DNA of 64,000 nucleotides from Aedes albopictus (taxonomy: Eukaryota; Arthropoda; Insecta; Diptera; Culicidae), in contig NC_085138.1 in assembly GCF_035046485.1 (NCBI RefSeq), positions 448,919,204 to 448,983,203 of the forward strand, read 5' to 3'. The stretch's first letter is position 1. Every line of letters begins with the position of its first letter. Positions 45,247 through 56,444 of the stretch are shown here, one piece after another. The position numbers and the translations under genes were made by a program. The notes beneath the pieces are model-generated. The model was not told the origin of the DNA. It worked only from the letters and a program-made list of their open reading frames with translations, and did no database searches.

Positions 45247-45322
45247 TGGACGGGATTTGAACCTCCAATCCTGCCATCGTAAATTTTCAGTCGCCTTTAC
45301 CAATGAGGCTATCACAGCACTT
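45247..45322 (-). mobile_element. tRNA-like segment, probable SINE head
   Basis: On the minus strand gctgtgatagcctcattggtaaaggcg has an A box and ggaggttcaaatcccgtcc a B box at tRNA-like spacing. The acceptor arms do not pair well. Some 3' sequence is AT-rich (taagttttataatg). It is more likely a SINE remnant than a tRNA gene. Confidence 0.45.
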
Positions 45323-47780
45323 GCAGTGAGGGACGATAGAAGCTTTACTGGTTCTACGTATTGCCAGTTTCCCTATTCCCCCATTTCATGTTTGCCAGTC
45401 GCAGGACAAAAATAGACAGAGATTTGAATGCAAGATCAAACAACGAACCTCTCTCTCTTACCAACAGCGCTATCGCGGTGCGCAGACATGTGCACTGTAA
45501 CACTAATAACAGTGGTGGCGTTCGCAAGGCCCGTCGTCGGCTGTTTCGGAACAAAGAGAACGATGAAAAAGTTGCTAGTCGACTATTTATGATTGAGCTT
45601 CGTCATGGGGTGCATTTTGGCGGCGACAAAGATTCTTTCCAGACGGAGATGATTTTTTTTTATTATTTTTTGTTTTGTTCGCGTTGTGAGAACGGCGATT
45701 ATACACGTACCTACGTGAGCGAAGGTAAAAGGTAATTATATCATATGCCGATATGATTGCTTCTGCAGATGCTGTTTAGTTTTATTCTGTTTTAGATTAT
45801 TTTTAGTAATGAAAAAAGATATTTATGACATAATGTCAAACAATATATGATCGAATAATAATAGATCGAAAGACAAAAGTTATAATAGACAAATGCAATC
45901 ATCAATTGAGCAGAATTGTCTGTATAGTTGACATTTTTATTGATATTTATTTAGTAGGTACCATATTTGCTATATCCACTCTCACTAACATTCATTACTT
46001 CGTAATACATAGTCTGTTCGGTACTTTTTGACGTTATAATTAGAGGTTAGAATAGCAGTACTGTTAAAATGACATATAAATTCAACTAAGTTTACTCAAT
46101 TTTGAGAAAAAAAAAAATCTCATTTGGAGATGTATCACTTTTTGAAGCTAAAATTTTACTTAACCTATAAGAATTGGGAATCGTAGAAAAGTGATAGGAA
46201 TTTGGCACCGTAACGGGACTGGGATATTGAAAGAAGGAAATTAATACAAAGATAAACATATCAATAGCTATGATGCTATATTTACCCAAAACTCAAATTA
46301 TAGCAATGAGTAAAATAAAAAATACGGAAGAGTCTGATGAAATTTCTAGAAGTTGCAATGCCTTTATTTTTTACTTCATAATATGAAACAGCAGACAATA
46401 AAATAAAGAAGGTAAACTATGTAATTGTTATATCTGCGATAAATTTTCTCCGATTTTGACAATATTGATCTCGTTTGATCAAGATTTATTTTTTCCATCA
46501 AAAACAAATCCGACTGAACCGATCTGGTCATCGTGAGTTAAGAAAAAACCCGAATTGCCATACACGTGGAATTTTCCATCGACCAGCTGCTGATTGGTAC
46601 AAATTAAGTACCTTACCAAGAAAAAAAATGTTAAATTTAAATTTATACGTTCAATATGTAGTCCGTCCAAAGTCTTGCACCGTACATCAAACCTTTTTTA
46701 ATTAGATTTTGTTTTAGATTTTATAGAGGCATTTTGAAATCTTCTCCTGTGTGGTAGGGATAGGATTTTTCAAAACACCATCGTTCTTCTTCTTCTTCAT
46801 GCACCATCAAATCACCAATAGCATCTCTGCCCAGCCTAGGCCCAAAGTATTGACTTCAAAGTAATCATTACGAAACATAAATGTCAATTTCTTGATTTTG
46901 CTTTGGCTGACCAAGCCAAGGTTGACCGTAGCATTTTCATAATTCAAATCTCAATTTGTTCATCGAGCACATGTTCTGTTGTGCTGCACGTGGATGTCAA
47001 AGCGTTTTCAACAGTGTAATTACGAAGCATGTTTCACGAGAGACCATATCTTTTCAATACGCTAACTCCAACAACGCCGATATTAGAATAGAGGAGCTTA
47101 GAAGCAAAGGGGTGTAAGTTACAAAACCCCACTTTCGAGTAAATGAGCTTTGAAGTTTTTCACCAGTTTTTCATCCCATTCAAAATGTATGAAGTTTCAA
47201 TATCAACCCAATTTTCTCTGATTTACTGTAATTTTTCTAATCATCATAAAAATAATTTTTAAAAAGATCCTGTGAGCTTGAAATCTGAAGATTTTTTGAT
47301 ATGTTCAGCTCAAACTCGACAAAACGGTCACTTACACCTCTTTGCATCTGGGCCCCTCAATAGCATAAGGATATGTTCCAGAAAGTTTGGACTTTTGGGA
47401 ATACCGCGTAACCCAATCGTTCTATTCGCATAACCAATCAATAAAAAAAAGATTTCTTATTCAAACGAGTCGAAGTTCACTTAAATCGGTTCAAAGTTGA
47501 AAAAATATGAGTAATTTTCAGTTTTGAGGGTAGCCGGATACGCTTCCGGCATTCTACGCAATGAAAAACAAGCAAAACTGCAACCCCTCAACAGCAATTG
47601 AATGTTTTTTTTTTTATTTTTCAATTACATAGAATAAAGCTGTTTCCTTATAAGCATTTTCTGATCTTTTACCTGCTATCCATCGATCTTTTGCTCTACA
47701 AGCAATGAAAAAAAAACGAATACTTAATCAAATTTCTCATTTTTTGTAATATAGCTAAAAATTAAAATTATTTCATATTC

Positions 47781-48013
47781 TGATATAATTATGTTATTTT
47801 TGCAACTGATTATTTTGTTCAGTTGCAAAAATAACAAAGTTATATCAGAGTTTGTTCTGATTTATTTGTAACAAAACTAGTTACAAAAGATTATAATATA
47901 TTTTGTTATAATTTAGTTTGAAAAAGTTTGAAACAGTCCATGTCATAACAAAGTTATAACATCACATTAAGATTTAATTATGATATATTCTTGTTATGTT
48001 CATCTAGTCGGGT
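47781..48013. repeat. MITE-like sequence with strong hairpin and CCCGA end
   Basis: gttatttttgcaactga (47792-47808) is the inverse of tcagttgcaaaaataac (47819-47835), giving a tight hairpin extended by tatataa/ttatatc. The right limit reads cttgttatgttcatctagtcggg, similar in design to the CCCGAGCAG termini. The matching left terminus was not found. Confidence 0.4.
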
Positions 48014-49050
48014 ATGGCCTCCACTATTCATGTACCTATCTTTCAAATAGGTAGATCCGACTTCATCCTCTGGAACGACAGGGAAAACATGTGAAATACA
48101 AAATATTTCTGAATAATCATTCAAAACCATCTACAATTTTGGATTCAGCTGTCTGTATTAGCTTCGTTCAAACAAGTTTACTCCATAAGTTTGACATTTT
48201 TATCATTGAAATTCACATGTCAAAGGCGGAATCTGGAACGTCCCTTTGAAAACCTTAAAAACCTTCAATATCGTCTGCTATGTTCTCGTTTAGATGTATG
48301 CAGGGTACTGCGCCACTTGGGCAGTGGCTGGTATTTCGGGTACTTTTCAGCTACAACTCAGTCAGTTTCAGAAATTTAGCAAAACCTCGCGCCGCCCAGC
48401 AGGGACTTTGTTTTGTACACATTACAGCACCTCCATGTCACGTAATATACCACACCTCTTACCAAATACGGAATACTAGCTAGTGATATGGGGCATGCAC
48501 TTTGTCTCAGTTTGGATGTAATGATAAATGGAAGAGGAAGACAAATTGATGAGTGAATATGCAGTTGCTTTTCCTCAAATGCTGTAAATAACGTTGTAGA
48601 ATGACGTAGGTTTTGTTTCAAAATTTGTTTTAGTTTAGATAGCAATACCATAAAGTATTTATGCACTCTCAATAATACAATAATAACCAAACTTGTTCCA
48701 CAACAGAATGTAATATTGAAATGTTATTTAAGGGCTGCATACCAATTGCTTGGTCATAACAAAATAAGATTGTCCAACAAAACATGTTATGGAAACGTAA
48801 TGCCTTGATAATTCAATAATAACAAAACAAGATATAAAAACAGGTTTTGTGATTTCGTAGTTATTAATTTGATATTCCCCTCTGCTCGGGTGGTATTGCT
48901 TATTGAAAAGTATTGGGATTTCAGCATTTACACAATGAGGAGAAAGCTAGTCCCAAGCATCACCTGTTGGTTCTTTGTGTAAATGCAGTTGTCCTTACAA
49001 TAACAGAGGAGCAACCGCGGGCGGTCAATCATGCTCATGCTCATCATGCT

Positions 49051-51150
49051 CAACGTCATCAGCCAATTCGAAGTCATTTAGGTACTCCATGGTAATGGGC
49101 TGCTACAGCAACCCACGATTTGGTTCACGATCAATCGTACCTACCAGGATCTCGTCGATTACAATGAGGAACTGTAGCGATTATAGTATACATTCTTGCC
49201 TCACTCCAGAAACGACACGGATGGGATCAGAAAAAGCACCGTTGTGCAGTACTCTGCACGGAAATGCCTTGTACTGTGCCTCAATGAGGCCGATGATTTC
49301 CTCAGGGAGACCCTTGCGTCTGAGGGCTTCCCACATGATTCCGTGATTGAGACGGTCGAAAGCTTTTTCGCAATCAATGAACACCAGGTAGAGAGACTCT
49401 TGGATTTCATTGATTTGCTCCAGAATGATACGTAGCATGACAATATGATCCACACGGGATCGTCCGGCACGGAATCCAGCTGCCGTCGGAGAGTTGCGTC
49501 AATCTTCTCCTGTATCCGGCTAAGGATCACTTTGCAGAGGATTTTGAGAACGACACACAGTAACATGAGAACGAGTAACATTAACAGTAACAGCCAATTA
49601 TCGCATACAGTCAGGTCATCCTTTTTGGGTACCTTTACTAAGACGCCTTGCATCCAGTCGGCCGGAAATGTCGCGGTTTCCCATATGTTGCAGAATAATT
49701 ATTGTGCGGATACTACGGGATCAGCTTTAAACATCTCAGCTGATATGCGATCGACCCCTGGGGCCCTGGACGATTTGATGCTACGGATGGCGGTTTCTAG
49801 CTCCTGCAATGATGGAGTTTCGGTGTTGGCACGGGTAATCCGTCGAACCCATGGCGGATCATGATTAGTTGTTGATAGCGCAGCCGACACTTGAAAAACG
49901 TTTCCAAAGTGCTTGAACCAGCGTTTCAACTAGTCCGCCAGGTCAGTCAATAGCTGTCCAGATGTGTCTAAGGCAACGTGAGACATCGTAGAGGAGAAGG
50001 ATGTCGCCGGTGTATGCGGCTTTCTCGCCTTCGTCGGCTAAGCAGGCCGCCCACGCTCTTTTGTCACGTCTACATGAGCATTTCACTTCCTTCTCGAGAG
50101 CCGAATATAGCGCTGACGGGCTACGGCTTTGGTTCCTCGTGATTTCGCTCGCTCTATCGCGGATTTGGCGTTCCTAAGCTCCTCTATCTTCCTCCAGGTA
50201 TCATTTGTGCGATGAAGGCGTTCTTGATGGCGCTCCATTGATCTTCTACGCTACGGAATATCCGCAGCACGGTTCTCTGGCTCCTCCACGAAGGACCTTT
50301 TCGCCGCAGCGTCTTCCAGTCGGCGTGTGTTGAATCGGCGCCCAATTTTCTCCTCCTGTCGATGAATCCTAGCAATGCGCAGTCGAATCGCGCCAATTAG
50401 GAGATGATGATCGGACGCAATGTCGGCGCTACGTTTGTTCTGCACATCAAGAAGCCATCACGGGAAACCCATGTCATTTAGAAGAAAGAGCGATCCTCCA
50501 ATGCCATAAAACTCTGCCAACAGCTCTTGGTTCTCGCTCATTTCTCCGAGACCATGGTGTCTGGCGTCCCATGATGTGCTCATAGTCAGAGTTGCCGGAG
50601 CCAACCTTCGCGTTGAAGTCGCCTATAAGGACCTTTTAGAATCTTGTCCACGACAGCATTCAGTTGGCTGTAGAACTTCTCTTTGTCTTGCAATTCGGCA
50701 GCATCAAGGTAAGGTTTCAAGCCCGTGTTCTGAATCTGGCTACAATTATCCTCTCAATAAAAGGTTCCCACTTCATGAGCGCAGCGTGGGCGTGAGTGCT
50801 GAGCAGGAAACCAACTCCACGGTGGCGAGGAGCGTGTTCACCTCGTAGGCCAGAGTATAGCAGAATTTGACCTGACGCCAATCTGTGGTCTCCAAAGTTC
50901 GGCCAACAGACTTCGCTCAGTCGTAGGATCTCAATTGCCTCATTGGCTAGTTGTGCCAGTTTACCCTGCTGGGCTAGGATTAATACATGTAACGTTCCAA
51001 TACTTGTCCGTTGTTTCGCGCTAAAAGTAGTTGCCGTTGAATCAGTTCGTAATCTTTCATTTAAGTTTCTGTATCGGTTTTTGGTTTTCGGGATTGTAGA
51101 TTGTAGATAGTTGACCTAAGGTCCCCTATCGACTGTGATGGGGCTGTCAC
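49051..51150 (-). pseudogene. LINE, 5' half: endonuclease and RT up to the FADD box
   Basis: Minus strand, from 51150 down: 5' UTR, then the endonuclease with IGTLHVLILAQQGKLAQL, IEILRLSEVCWPNFG (active-site E), STHAHAALMKWEP and GDFNAKVGSGNSDYEHIMG (about 50630-50575). It continues LDVQNKRSADIASDHHLLIG (SDH catalytic histidine) and a basic linker. RT follows with RAPGVDRISAEM, LVKVPKK, CKVILSRIQEKIDATL, VFIDCEKAFDRLNHGIMWEA (catalytic D) and YLNDFELADDV (the A-DD box, cut here). Stops and frameshifts are frequent. The continuation is at 41015-41706. It is RTE-like but distinct from the copy at 25 kb. Confidence 0.85.
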
Positions 51151-52163
51151 CTTAGGTATAGCTTCCGGTGGAGGAGCATTTTATACTCAGCTGCTGGATG
51201 TCAGAATAGACGTTGTATGACCTGCCCCTCCTTGGTGAGCAGACGCTTGGGACGTACCTCCTTAATCTAGTTGAAGTCAGAAGGACAGCACATGACCGGA
51301 CACCCAACAACCAACCCATCATACAATAACCTTTTCCATAACTAAATGATTGTAAGGTCTTGGCTGTCACTGTTATTGGTATGATCTGTATAAGCAGTTG
51401 TAAATGTAGGGAAAAATATAAATCTTTTTCGTCATATGCGCTAATTCTCGTCATATCAGACGAACACAGCCAAGATTAACATATATTACGACTTAGATTT
51501 ACCAATGTCTCATCAGATGGAAATAACAAGATGTAGACTATCAATTACCAGCCACAGAAGCTCTGTGGCACTTCAAAATCGGATTTCACAACAACGGATT
51601 TCACTGCTGCAGAATGCAGCAAAGGAGGTTCAAATAATTATAAATAAATCACTTTTTCCCGGCGGTAAAATGTAAACAACAAGTTGTCTTCGTCTATCGA
51701 GGATGCAGGTAAAAGTGTGCGTGGATGACAGAATTATTGTGGTCGTTATTCAAAGGCACATCCATCTCAAACTATAATGCTCAGAACACATGATTCTCTT
51801 CAGTGTCATCCCCCCCTCGGAATTTTTTTGTCAGAATTCAACATTTTGAGGGGGGACACAAATGAATAATTTAAGAAATTTAAAAATTTTAAAATGAAAT
51901 TAGAGTCGCCGAGAAAATTTCTTAACAAATCCGATGAGTTTGACGATTTTGCCTTATTGTTTGGGTAATTTTTCATCAAATACATTTATTATTTACCATC
52001 CCCCTCCTTGACGAGTCAACGAGCAAAGTGACAAAAGAAGAAAATCAGATTTGTTGCGGCCTTATAGTTCTTTTATTTTTTTTTACATGATATGGAAAAT
52101 AATTTATAAAAATATAATTAGCCATGAGACATTAGGCGAGGTGCAAGAATAAATTCGATCATT
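51151..52163. other. No gene; short inverted repeat near 51.8 kb
   Basis: gtgtcatccccccctc (about 51800) and gaggggggacac (51843-51854) form a possible small hairpin. The rest shows no supported feature. Confidence 0.35.
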
Positions 52164-52168
52164 ATCGG

Positions 52169-52834
52169 TGTCCGATCACGGACACTAGATGACGAGGGCA
52201 ATTCTCTCGGTTGGAGAATCCCTGCTGGGGCGGCCAATTCCTCTTCGGAATGCCAGGGATGATCGGCCAGTTCCCTTCTCAGGAACGCCTGGAGTGTCGA
52301 TGCTCAGACGGGAAATGAATAACTCAGTCCAGTTAGTGGATTGGTGGTTCGGCTGGCTTCTAGAAAGAAAACTGCTTTCTGCTACTGGGAACTGAACGGT
52401 TTATTTCGATACGTGCCATACAACGGCTAAAAACTGAATGACATGATTGAGAAATGGGTCTGGTATTTATAATGGGATTTTACTTCTTGTTCTTCGCAAC
52501 TCGCTGGCTATTGGCAGAAGCGTGAAAAGGGCGCCAACCAATCACTTGGCCGTGTGACACTTGGCGCGTCGGTCGGCTGGCATGTCGGTGGAGAGCTCAT
52601 GTCGGATTTGATGGTAGTAGTGCGTGTGGAGACTTGAGTTGGATAGGATGAGGGTGCATGTTAGTGTAGGTGGCCGAAATACTCGCGGCGACTCGAGGTT
52701 AGTTTTGGGTTTGTGGTACATGAATGGGGAAGATGGGGATGGAACTATGGAAACAGGGCCAACAGCAGAGTGAAAAAGGCAACTGTACAGACCAGGGTTG
52801 AAACGCTGCACACCGTTCGCGTTGTGCGCGAACA
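52169..52834 (-). mobile_element. Solo LTR (666 bp) with promoter-like signals
   Basis: On the minus strand it begins tgttcgcg and ends cggaca. It is flanked by the 5-bp duplication atcgg at 52164-52168 and 52835-52839. On the same strand there is a TATA box TATAAATA (52471-52464) and an arthropod-type initiator TCAGT (52437-52433) about 30 nt downstream. An AATAAA (52405-52400) follows. These match the U3-R-U5 order of an LTR. No internal region or second LTR is near, so it is solo. A 5-bp duplication suits BEL/Pao or some Gypsy elements. Confidence 0.8.
52400..52471 (-). promoter_or_regulatory. LTR core promoter and polyadenylation signal
   Basis: TATAAATA, then the TCAGT initiator about 30 nt later, then AATAAA about 30 nt further on, all on the minus strand within the solo LTR. 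If active, transcription would run toward lower coordinates into the LINE at 51 kb. Confidence 0.5.
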
Positions 52835-52839
52835 ATCGG

Positions 52840-54555
52840 TGCTTAGTAAGATGGTATTAAGGTAAAAACCATACTTACAAATATGCGGAGTGTCATTCAT
52901 TATAACAAAAGTAGAATTTACAACATCAGCCATTGCTATTGTACTTTACAGTCAATCTAAGTTAAGCTTAGCTAAGCTAATAGATGTCATCGGTAGATGT
53001 AGTGAAAAAGCTTCCTGAAAGCGCCTCTAACATTCTTGAACCTCTAGTAACATTTATCTAATGGAAACGTACAAAGCCTCTTTCATTTACACATTTGGAT
53101 TAGGAACGCATTCATAAATTGTCGTAAAATACATTTTCAGGAATCCACCTTCAGCTTGTTTGCTATTGGAACTATGTACTTTTGAAATTGCTCGTACTGG
53201 AAATTCTTTCAGCATTGCTCTAGGCTCCTCCATCAGGAAAACCCTCCATGCCCTCCCAGAGTCTGAATCGACAAAGAAAATTTATTCGATTGTATTCGTT
53301 GGGCTGATCCCGAAACTTACTACCTTGTTGCACTCGTTTGCTTCGGCATTTGTGGCATGTTATTTCCCTTTGCCGGATGGGAACCAGAAGTGGAAGCCTC
53401 CTCCTATAAGTAAAGGACAAATATGCTACCGAACCGACGACGACGATGACGACGAGTAGGTTGCACGTGACAACGCCGCAGTCGAGATTCGAAGTGAACG
53501 GCGGCAGTCGCTTGTGGCACACAGCAATAACCATGGAATGCGAGAGCAGAGCTCTGCTGGCGCACAAATGTCAACTTCGAGTGTTTGATCTCGTTCTATT
53601 GAAATAAGGAAACAATACTTTCCTTGGAGGATTATGGCACTTGCTACCTGTGCCACAGTCAGTCGGTTCGGTAGGGCTTGCCTGCGTCATCGAATCCAAT
53701 CGGTTTTGTTGAAGTACTTTGTGCGAATGTTCAAAATATATTGAAAAGTTTGCACAATGATTCAAGTTTATTGGAAGTTTATTGCTAAAAATATGAGCAT
53801 CCCTATCGTTGGATATGAATGTCCTTATATATAGCAGTACAGTTCAAGTGACAAACAACATCCGCAAAGAGAAATAAATCGTTGCTCATGTACTCTTTCG
53901 CAATGCTGAAAAATACCTGTATAGGAGCGGAAATGGAATCACTTGCATAAGAAGTTTGTTTCTGAAATTTGTAATAAAACGATTGAAACTTGTTTGGGAT
54001 TCGTTCTATATTATCTAGGCACTGTCTGACATAAGTCGTTTCATTTTAATTTCTGTCTATTTCAAGGAACAGGTGACTGATGACCTGGATAGACGAGAAC
54101 ATTTGAATCAAAATCAAATCATACAATTAAGCAGGCTTGACAGAAACTCCCTCGCGAGAAAATGAGGAAGCGATTTTGGCGATTATCTGAGGAGTGAAAA
54201 TAAAACTCAAAAATCACAAAGCAAATCCTCAACAGCCCCGAGCGCGAGATTGCCGTGCAGCGAGGAGTTTGTCCAACACTCATAATTGCTTGTTGTGTTT
54301 CTCACGTCCACTAACACTCAAAAAGCTCTCGCGAGTTCCACTCCCATACAAATAAAGACTCTCGAGGCGAAAATCGCACTCAAAAAACCCGAAATAATTA
54401 TCGGCTCTTTTTTCGTTCCCCTCTACTCGCTCAGTTTTTATTGCCTCTCTGTTTGGGGTTCGTTCGCTCCCTCGCGACGAAGCAAAAGCAAAACACCGCT
54501 CTAGAGCATGTTGCAAAACTCTTTTGATTTCGAGGAGGATTATCAAGCCTGCAAT
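52840..54555. other. No feature recognised
   Basis: Non-coding by inspection. Short frames at 53.2-53.7 kb overlap on both strands without domain motifs. Confidence 0.4.
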
Positions 54556-54561
54556 TAAGAG

Positions 54562-54985
54562 ATTAGAGATGGACTTGATGGTTTACTGTTTCTGATTCGT
54601 ATGCCAAAGATCCTGGGTTAAATCCCCGGCTCGTCCCTCCTTCAACTTTATATGTTTTTATGAATTTTCTCCCTCTACTTATGTTCATTCATATGTTCGT
54701 TCTTAGCCATCACTAGAAGTAGAAACACAAAGCCTTTTCTCTTCATTCCTACTTTCACAGTACTGTGCCAACATATCAGATAATGCCTACAAGTTATGCA
54801 ATCTAGCGAACTGTGCCGCATCATATTCAGAATGATAAAACACGCAATTCTATCATCTTACGCTTGGCATCCACGCACCAATGTGTGAACCCTCTGTCAA
54901 CTATATCCAACCAACACTTCGACATCCACATAAATTTGAGCAGACGCAGAGGTATATTCGGTCTGCTGTGGATCCCACCGAATGG
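54562..54985 (+). mobile_element. tRNA-derived SINE with long body, copy 1
   Basis: The head gagatggacttgatggtttac continues ctgattcgtatgcc and box B gggttaaatcccc. The body shares cattcatatgttcgttc, cttacgcttggcatccacgc and gcagaggtatattcggtct with the minus-strand copy at 62129-62737. The copy appears 3' truncated after 54985. Target duplications were not identified. Confidence 0.7.
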
Positions 54986-54989
54986 GTCG

Positions 54990-55226
54990 TTTGGTCGCAT
55001 ACCTTTTGGCTGAAATATTATCAAAAGAATTCAGAGGAACTTCATGACATTCAAGCTGCTAATATGACTATCAGAAATATTTACTTCCTTTGATCATAGG
55101 CTTGCTTTTCGAGTTTTACCATTCAGGGATAGGTTGGCGCCGGAACTGCCAATATTTTTTTCAGAGATCTTTATCTAATAGGTTGTTCTGTCACGTTATA
55201 CCGATGTGGATTGATCATTTGAGTTC
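54990..55226. other. No feature recognised
   Basis: Short spacer between a SINE and a retroposon. Confidence 0.3.
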
Positions 55227-55248
55227 ATCATTCATTTTCGGCCAAATG

Positions 55249-55926
55249 TCCCGTAACGTGGGTAGATCACCTTATAATGGTGCGTTACGGCGTAAGATCT
55301 ACCATACCAAATTTTGATCTTGTATTTTCTTGGCTTTGTTAATTTGAATGCAGAAAAAATCCAAGATCACAATTTGATCTACTTTTTTTTTCTTTTACAT
55401 GTTATGTTTTTCATTGTTAATAAACCATCTCTTTCAGGAGGATTCAGGTAATTTGTAATTATGTTACTGTTGTGAGCCTATCACCATTTAAAAATCTATA
55501 ATTTTACTTTTTATTTCAGATTTGGAATCGAACACCCAAAAGGAATTAGGAAAGGAACCAGGCATCAACCAAAAATATTGCGTGCACCTGAGCGTTGACC
55601 AAACGTTTCCTTTGAACTTTACCCTTTCACTAACATCCAAATTCCCGTGACGCCTAGGCCTGAAAGAATGTAGAGGTCTCTATGTACTTTCATAGGTGTC
55701 CAACTAATCTTCCTTCCCCATCCCTCAGCTGTCGCAAGGACGTGGCCAGGACAGCACTCGACCGTTGGAGGATTGCGTCAATCTTGTCTAAGAGTCAGAG
55801 ATTAGTCCCAAATCTTTGTGCTTTGATAACGGACAGGAAAGATGCAACCCTCATAACAGCGATCCAGGGCTGTACCACCTACGAATTTGTGCGACTTGCT
55901 AAATGCTAATGCTAATGCTAATGCTA
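55249..55926 (+). mobile_element. 678-bp retroposon with (TAATGC)n tail and 22-bp target duplication
   Basis: The 22-mer from 55227 to 55248 (atcattcatt..gccaaatg) recurs exactly at 55927-55948. The insert ends in aatgctaatgctaatgctaa, a hexanucleotide array, at its right side. This defines a plus-strand target-primed insertion. No coding motif is left, so it is a 5'-truncated 3' end of a LINE or a SINE-like partner. The host sequence ttttcggccaaatggcattcgg is a MITE-like repeat. Internal cagattt and gtaattt are not enough to call introns. Confidence 0.8.
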
Positions 55927-55949
55927 ATCATTCATTTTCGGCCAAATGG

Positions 55950-56436
55950 CATTCGGTCAAATGACCCGGAATCGGTTATTACTATTGCAGATCGAGAATA
56001 TCTCTCCATCGTCGCAAGAGAGTAGCTAGTAAAGAAGGATGGGAATCATCTGGGGTCGGTGATGCATTCCGTGGACAAGGAAAACTGTACGGGAGACACT
56101 GGAGATTTGACATCTTTTGGCTATAGCTATAAGGCCGCAGGGGAGGACGTGTAATTTTTGTTATCTTCCCCATCTTTCTAACAATTTACCTTGTGATTTT
56201 GAAGATGTAAATATCAATTTGCACTGCACTGACGTAGCTGAAACATTAGTCGATTGTGCACCGCAAGTGAGCAAAAGAACGATCAATGCCCCGTTAGCAA
56301 AATTATACCTGCTAGTTATAAAAGCTAAATGCTGCACGATGAAATTGAATATGATAACGTTATACTCTAGAAGCTGGATAGCTGCAGGGTGTATTCTCAA
56401 AGAAATTTCTTTCCTGAATAAATCCGGAGGATAAAC
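55950..56436. other. No gene recognised
   Basis: The frames at 56117-56457 overlap on both strands and show no domain. Confidence 0.35.
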
Positions 56437-56444
56437 TCCTAAAG

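Larger units (their letters stand above)
44872..48690. other. Remainder of element D and unidentified AT-rich DNA
   Basis: After about 45130 the ataacaa-type sequence of D ends. Then come a tRNA-like segment (45247-45320), a 124-codon frame at 45361-45735 without known motifs, and AT-rich DNA. cttcttcttcttc at about 46786 could be a decayed SINE tail. No gene is supported. Confidence 0.35.
41922..48890. mobile_element. Element D, CCCGAGCAG family, swollen to 7 kb by insertions
   Basis: It starts cccgagcagaagagaataac and ends with the inverse-type gatattcccctctgctcggg. TG flanks it at 41920-41921 and 48891-48892. Near both ends are ataacaa/ttgttat-rich stretches as in MITEs A and C (41940-42010, 44950-45130, 48690-48880). 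The core is occupied by the fold-back element, a SINE, a tRNA-like segment and unidentified AT-rich DNA. No transposase was recognised. Confidence 0.75.
41707..49050 (+). mobile_element. Nested insertion block inside the LINE; outer layer a retroposon
   Basis: The block is flanked by a 22-bp exact direct repeat (41685-41706, 49051-49072; caacgtcatc..aattcgaa). Its outer sequence is 41707-41921 plus 48891-49050, about 375 bp. It ends on the right in the hexanucleotide-like tail atgctcatgctcatcatgct, so it looks like a 5'-truncated LINE or SINE inserted in plus orientation. The rest of the block is element D inserted into this retroposon. A second retroposon with the same kind of tail and duplication length is at 55249-55926. 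Confidence 0.8.

Noticed and set aside
45361..45735. 124-codon plus-strand frame as a gene
   Set aside because: No domain, no start context and located inside a stack of mobile elements.
41922..48890. Element D as a 7-kb autonomous transposon or a virus-like Maverick/Polinton
   Set aside because: No capsid, polymerase or integrase motif; the duplication is 2 bp, and most of the length is later insertions.
55249..55926. Spliced host exon suggested by cag and gtaat motifs near 55.44-55.52 kb
   Set aside because: These motifs are short and expected by chance; the segment is a retroposon with a 22-bp duplication.
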